A DNA stretch of 64,000 nt from the NCBI GenBank assembly GCA_034401795.1, contig CM067372.1:17879424-17943423 (forward strand), in the 5' to 3' direction. Below are positions 58,380 to 64,000 of this stretch, one piece after another. Every line of letters starts with the position of its first letter. Position 1 is the stretch's first letter. Both the position numbers and the translations under genes were made by a program. Origin of the DNA: Chaetoderma sp. LZ-2023a (lineage: Eukaryota > Mollusca > Caudofoveata > Chaetodermatida > Chaetodermatidae). The notes below the pieces were generated by a model. It had not been told where the DNA came from and did no database searches. It saw only the letters and a program-made list of their open reading frames with translations.

Positions 58380-60006
58380 TGATTTTACCTAAACAGACTA
58401 TCGAGTATGCTAGATAAAAATGAGGAGCATACGAAAATACATGACATAGAGACAGCCAGATGAACTTTTAAACATGGGGCTCCCGGAGGTACCACACAGA
58501 CTCGTATGTCCGCAGAGGTATCCCCGCAAGGGAGGCTCCCGTACACGAGACTTAACTAATTAACTTAATATAAGTTATTATACCTCTAAGCTGAAAGGAA
58601 AAAAGATTATCTCGGACGAAAAATCATGTGCCTCACGCGGGCACTACTCCTAGTGCTAGTTTGGGTGAGGAGTATTATCCTCACATGGACCGTCGTCACT
58701 GAATCCGTGCGAGAGGCAAGTGCCTCGCACGGGCCTCCGTCTCAGGAAGGTGTCGCCACTGCTTAAAGTGGGAAAAAGGTAGTAGGCAAAAATGGGCTCA
58801 CTCTAATATTTCAACCAAGATGCTTGAAAAAGAAAAGACCATACCTAGTGAGATTATGACTACAGGGTTGCATGCTGTTTTACGTGAAGACGGGACGAAC
58901 GATTCCCGAAGGATTCCCACATCACCGCCTTATGTAATTCTTAGTATGCTGAATTAGTAGCCGCCGCTTTATTTATGCGGGCCTTCTGCTTTACTTAACC
59001 ATTTTTTAGGTTTTAGGAACAAGAACTATTTTAGGCCAGAAATGGCTGGTATCTACCTAGCTATTAGACACGGCTGTCATTGAGAACAGATACTCTAAGA
59101 CATCAATACCGAAGACAGCACTCATACATGTTACTTAGTAAGATCTCCGAACTGGATAAGAATCTGGACATCTTGCTCCGTAACCACATAAAACGTCACA
59201 GGACACTGGTTACTTTTCACAAAAGCTTTTTAGGAAATTGATCTATCGTTATGGTGAGAGAGACGAACACCCACCATAAATGTCCCTCCCATGAGTGCAT
59301 GGCAGATCTAAATATCATGCCCAGACATTTTTATGGAATTTGGTGGGGATACGCGTCTCGCCGTCACCCGGTCCTAAGGAACTAACCGTTTAACCTGGCG
59401 TTAGGTTTAAATACAAGTTGCCCAGTTTTGCACTGTGGTGCGGGAGGATTGTTCAGCAAATATAAAATAATAATTAAGATATGTGTTCGCAGTGATTTCC
59501 TACATTGGCAAAAGTGCTAACCACTAAGTATCCGAAGATACGAGGGGAATGTATGTGACACCACACCCTCGCCATCACCACTCGGAAACCCCAACAGTTT
59601 CCCAGGGTTGGATTAGCCCATGGTGCGGATAGGGACATCCAAACAATTAAGAAGCCACAAGGCTGAGTGGAACATGAAGAGAGACAAAATCTTAGAGTTG
59701 TGAGTCTTACTGGAGTGCGGGGCTAGATTATCGCACTACCGGAAGAGAAGAGTATGCTACAGATTTCTTAACGAAGAAAGTGTCTCTAATCATATTAAAC
59801 CTATCCTATCGAGCTGAATAGAAAAGGTTTAGTCAGTAGCATGCCGGGTTAAACAGAGTTATAGCATGGACAGCGACCTCAGTGAAAAATTGTTGGTGGC
59901 GGGAGAAAGTGCTGCATATATAAGTGTTGCTGTATAGTGTTTCCTACGTGCACTGCAGTCCTATATTTTCTACAAATAAACAAAACATATGAACTGATGG
60001 CTACTG

Positions 60007-60107
<101 letters not shown>

Positions 60108-61138
60108 ACCAGAACAATCAATACCGTATCAAATGATCAGAATTATATATCTTAGTACAGGTTAACGAACCTACTACGGTGCGGTTAGTGAAAACACCTT
60201 ACAGAAAATGAGAATAACTATAAACATATACAGAAATTATAACTAGTGGTCCAAAGACCGTTACGGTACCTTTTAGTCATCGGGACCGTTTTTACAGATA
60301 CAATATAATTGGAAGAGTACATTTAGCGGAATAATTAAAATGTTAAGTATAGTTACTTGAATACTCGGTAGGCATTCTTAAGTTAGGCTATCGTGTTGCT
60401 GAAATTGATACGTCATTCTTTGTTGACGTGAGTTGATGCATTCTCTGGAAGCTGGAAAGTTCCCGCAGGTTGGTTCCCGCAAACAGGATTCCCGCAAGGA
60501 ACTCATGGTGGGAGCACATCGCTCAGGACTGTAAGCACAATGGAATGTCTAACGAGTAGTCAGTAAGGGATATAATAGCATTTATGCTGTGGAGAAAGTT
60601 CCCGTACATCGATGGCATGGATGGAAGTTGCCAACAACCCAATCACAAGCGGGGGTTGTTAGATGCAGATGAAGATACAAAACTAAGCTTAACGGTGCTG
60701 GGTACGTCAACCAGCTCTGAAGATGCACCGGGCAAAGTTTACTTGCTGTGGTAGAAAGTTAGAAGAACCTGCACAACATCAGTGCGGGGATGGTTGAAAT
60801 ACCACTTTTTGGTATTGCCGGCAGATCCGGTGAGTCATCCATCAAAGACCATCGCTGCCTCTACATCTGTAGAATCACATATTCAGGCTGTAAAGGCCTC
60901 ACCGCAAGTTCGTGTTCCGAAATAGATTTTGATACTCGTGAACAATAATAGAAAGTTCCAAATTGCTCCCGCAAGTAAGGGGAGTTACAAAATTTATTTA
61001 ATGCGGTGGGTTGGATACTGCTAGCTATGGGAGAAAAACCGACAGAAAGCGAAGTGATCTGTGCCTTGTCGATCGTAGCTGGTACAGGTCCAACCTATTC
61101 GGCCCCTGGCCGAGGATGCTCTCGATCTCTGGATCGCA

Positions 61139-61290
61139 TCTCCTTTTATACTCCTTGTGACGTCACAGGCGCAAGCTCCAACCATTCATCGGCCGAGCAA
61201 CAGCCAATCAGCGCGTAGCTAATAATAGCGCTGTCGAATGTTCTAGAACATTCTAGAAGTTCTGCGCCCACGTGGTTATGACGTCACAGC
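61139..61290 (-). promoter_or_regulatory. Stress-type Pol II promoter block in the X LTR
   Basis: Read on the minus strand towards lower coordinates: CRE palindrome TGACGTCA (61,279-61,286), E-box CACGTG (61,269-61,274), then a heat-shock element of strictly alternating GAA and TTC blocks at 5-bp steps (61,236-61,258, five perfect blocks, with one more TTC at 61,260-61,262). Next an inverted-CCAAT site (ccaat on plus, 61,204-61,208), a second CRE palindrome (61,158-61,165) and the TATA box TATAAAA (61,144-61,150). Order and spacing fit a genuine core promoter pointing into the element. Motif identity is seen; heat or cAMP response is inferred. Confidence 0.75.
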
Positions 61291-61707
61291 AATATTTTGA
61301 AGATAATCAAGAAGGGTTTTCCGTGGATAACTCAGCCTTTTCTTAACAGATTTTGAAATGGTTTACCGATTTAAAAAGCCCGTCGAATTCTGGTCTTGAT
61401 TAATGCCAGATTCGGCGGGAACAGCTAATCAAAAAGGATTACAGGGTACCATTTCGGTACACTAAAAGTGTTGTCCCATCCTGGTCACAAACCACGTGCC
61501 ATGTTAAAACAGCATTTAAGCGTGCGCATGCGCACTATGTGTTTTAACGAATGTAGTCAGGTTTTTTACAACGCGATCTTTCTCATAGGCTCATATACGC
61601 TTATGGCTCTACCCAGGGGTACGCGTTCAGGGAACGAATCCAGGATGGGCGGCGCATACCCAGCTTAGCTGGTATGGCCGGTACCCGGCCGGTCGATCCA
61701 AACTACA

Positions 61708-62231
61708 CCAACAAGCCTATTATCATCAGAGTCCTGAATGAGATGTGTGTGATCGAGTGGATGCGATCTAATGACACCAGCTTTAATGTAGTTGGATTAC
61801 GCTACAATATGGGAATGTACTCACAGATAGCATATTAACGGCGAACGTCATAAACGTGACGTCATGTCATGTTCCTATGCTGTTGAATGAAACCCGGGTG
61901 GTTGAACATTTTAGAAGGGAAGCATGGTTGGAATTGAAAGAGATTTCAAGAAGCTGTAGATAGTGACACAAATGAGCCTCTTGAAATGAACAGTTTAATG
62001 ATTTATATGATTACTTCAATATTGATAATTATCTTCGTGATGTTTGTATTGTACAGGCTGAATATGCGTTATAATATTGTTAAATACTGTGCAGGAAAAC
62101 GGCAGGGGTCACATATATCCATTGGAAACATACCTAAATCCAAGCGAATGGAGGCTATAGAAATGGTTGGCGTGGGTAAAATGACTACTAAGCTGGGAAC
62201 GGATTTCCCATCCGATTCTGATATAAATTAA
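61708..62231 (+). pseudogene. Gypsy-2 env-like region, C-terminal part (fossil)
   Basis: Immediately right of the X element. An outer-domain remnant (IIIRVLNEMCVIEWMRSN) leads to one strong membrane helix (IYMITSILIIIFVMFVLY, about 62,004-62,057) and a basic-to-acidic tail of about 55 residues, the same layout as the Gypsy-1 env end. The first part of env lies left of X (from about 54,220) but shows no clear motif. Broken. Confidence 0.6.
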
Positions 62232-63288
62232 ACATTTAAATTAGACCAAGTTTGGATATTGTCGTGATCAGGCAATATGCGTTCTTGGCCACGAGTCACG
62301 ATGGCCGGAATTTAGCATTGCGCCAAGGCCAGGCTCAATGCAATGAATTCCGTACACCATGTCTTGTAGGGTTCTGGAATTGTTTCAAGAGATGTTTGGA
62401 AAATACAGGATCTTTATATTTAGTTTCCACTTATACATGCGCGCGTGCATATACACACATGCGCACGTCCCACGAGAGATCCAAAAGAAATGCTGTTTTA
62501 TGATAATTTAGAACCATATTAATCAGGTGTGATGTACAATGTGACGTGTTCTGTCTAATTGTGATGTAACGTCACGATCTGTTACTAATAATAATGTTGA
62601 TAATAATAATAATGATAATAGTATAAGATGATGATGTATAGTATAATCATATTTTTATGGATGCACCACGGACTGGTCATGGTTTAAAGGTGTATTAGCG
62701 AAGTCATACATTCGCATAATGAGCCAATCAACTCGTGGTCACTTCAAAAGCTGCAAATATGCAGCTGCGCAATTAACACGTTGCGAGTTTGTGTGGACTT
62801 CTGTCAATGGCAATAGAGTTTGGCAAAATTAGTTAGAATTATGCGGACATGTAATTCTGAGGCATACGACGAAATGTCAATAGGCACTCCATGTCATAGC
62901 TATCAATGAGCAATTTGGCCAGTCCCATTGCGAAACATGTACAAAATGCTTACGGTTTATCATTCTTATCATTCATAGATTAAATGATAAGTACAAAATA
63001 AAGACGAATAGCGTAATGTGCATTTCTGATGAGGTCTGGATTACTGAGCATTGTGAAAAGAGAGATAGAGCGAGAAGGAATTGACCATTGGAATGGCCTG
63101 AAATTCCAAACTAGTGATTCCGAATACTTTGGAATGACAGTTTGCTCTAAGCAGGAGTGATGATAGTCAAATTCTTCTTGTCATAGCGAAGATTAAGAGC
63201 TATTAGGGACTTGAGTGTAATCTACCTTGGAATGAGTTAAAATCACATTCTAGTGAATGTATATTTTAACTTTCCGGTGCTGGAGGTG
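62232..63288 (+). other. 3' untranslated part of Gypsy-2
   Basis: Between env and the 3' LTR. Non-coding; contains a short gcgcgtgcatatacacacatgcgc patch at about 62,440-62,465 and an (ATA/ATG)n-like patch at 62,588-62,635. The last bases are the purine-rich tract. Confidence 0.6.
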
Positions 63289-64000
63289 TGTAAAATCTGA
63301 ATTATTCAAGGGTGCAGATTTTGGATGTAAAAGATTACTCTGCATTCTGATTTTGAATGCAGGATGAGAAGGGCTATAGGGTCAAGCCGTGGACACAGCC
63401 ACTACGTCGGTTGCCTTTGTTGGCGTACAACAAAGGTCAGTCCACATAATGCCTGGACATTTACTGATGGTAGAGACCATTGATGTTATCATTGAAACGA
63501 ACGTTGCACAAATTAGTCATGAATCATTATGGCCGTTAAAGGTCATAATGGTGCTCCAGTGCACGGATCGGTCAACAAGATGACATCAGTAATTTCCACC
63601 ACAGGGTTAGGAATGATGGTGTGCCGGGCCAGGATTGGCTGAGGCGAGGGTTGATAAACGCTCTATATATTTGCATGTCTTGTGCAAACGGGATCTACTT
63701 TTTGAGATCACTTTTAGATCACCTTTGGTTCACTTTTCGGTCCATTTTTTATAGTATAAACATGAAGTTAAATATTATTTAGAAGTTTTAGTTTAGAATA
63801 TAGTTATGATTGTTACAGAGAATAAATTCACAGTATGATACAAGTTTGAAGTCGCTGTTTGTCGATACCAGTATTAATAGCTAGATTGATGCAATAAGAC
63901 CAGAGAGAAACACTTTGGCATGAATCAAAGAATCTTCGATAAGTCAGATGGCCTGGGGATGGATATAAATATTTGATCACAGAATCAAAGGCGAGCCATG
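63289..64000 (+). repeat. Gypsy-2 3' LTR, cut by the window edge
   Basis: Matches the 5' LTR from its first base (tgtaaaatctgaattattc) for about 700 bp, by eye at around 95% apart from length differences. TATATAT at 63,664-63,670 and AATAAA at 63,821-63,826. The purine-rich tract lies immediately before it. The end and the flanking target repeat are outside the window. Confidence 0.85.

Overview
This is eukaryotic, animal DNA: AT-rich, intron-bearing and almost entirely made of transposable elements. The only firm host gene is a 34-codon first exon of a synaptogyrin (minus strand, near 20.5 kb) with a good splice donor, which points to a bilaterian animal. The element mix (CR1-type LINEs with PHD and esterase domains, a Penelope-like GIY-YIG element, DIRS, hAT, env-bearing Ty3/gypsy elements, and a multicopy PIN-like gene family) is what marine invertebrates carry. 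I cannot fix the phylum.

Layout. 0-1.4 kb: broken BED-finger hAT transposase (minus) split by a 388-bp MITE. 2.05-7.45 kb: broken DIRS-type element (minus: gag, RT, RNase H, tyrosine recombinase) with a CCGGAAGT-rich degenerate tandem repeat in gag. 8.3-9.35 kb: a 616-bp-period repeat ending in a widespread tail motif. 9.35-10.1 kb: 3' end of a Penelope-like element. 11-17 kb: small repeats, including three related palindromic MITEs, a 93-bp near-perfect palindrome, a giant hairpin of two opposed tRNA-like SINE heads, and a 52-bp tandem array. 16.2-28.35 kb: five LINE copies in both orientations around the synaptogyrin exon; the minus-strand copy at 21.56-26.74 kb is close to full length.

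29-64 kb is a nested stack. A broken copy of a PIN/5'-nuclease-like multicopy gene runs from 29.8 to 46.5 kb. It is interrupted twice: by a young env-bearing Ty3/gypsy element, Gypsy-1 (30,585-40,853, 4-bp target repeat ATAT), and by a 2.8-kb solo LTR of a second family, 'X' (42,718-45,524, target repeat CTAT). At 49,115 a second, older env-bearing gypsy element, Gypsy-2, begins; its 3' LTR starts at 63,289 and runs off the window. A 6.8-kb X element (54,928-61,707, minus) sits inside the env region of Gypsy-2.

The most interesting object is X. Its LTR is exceptionally long (2.8-3.7 kb). One copy carries a textbook Pol II promoter block with a phased heat-shock element, two perfect CRE palindromes, CCAAT, E-box and TATA. 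A gag-like reading frame begins inside the LTR and reads across the primer-binding site, and the LTR part of that frame is open in all three copies here. No RNA gene, CRISPR array or bacterial-type operon is present.
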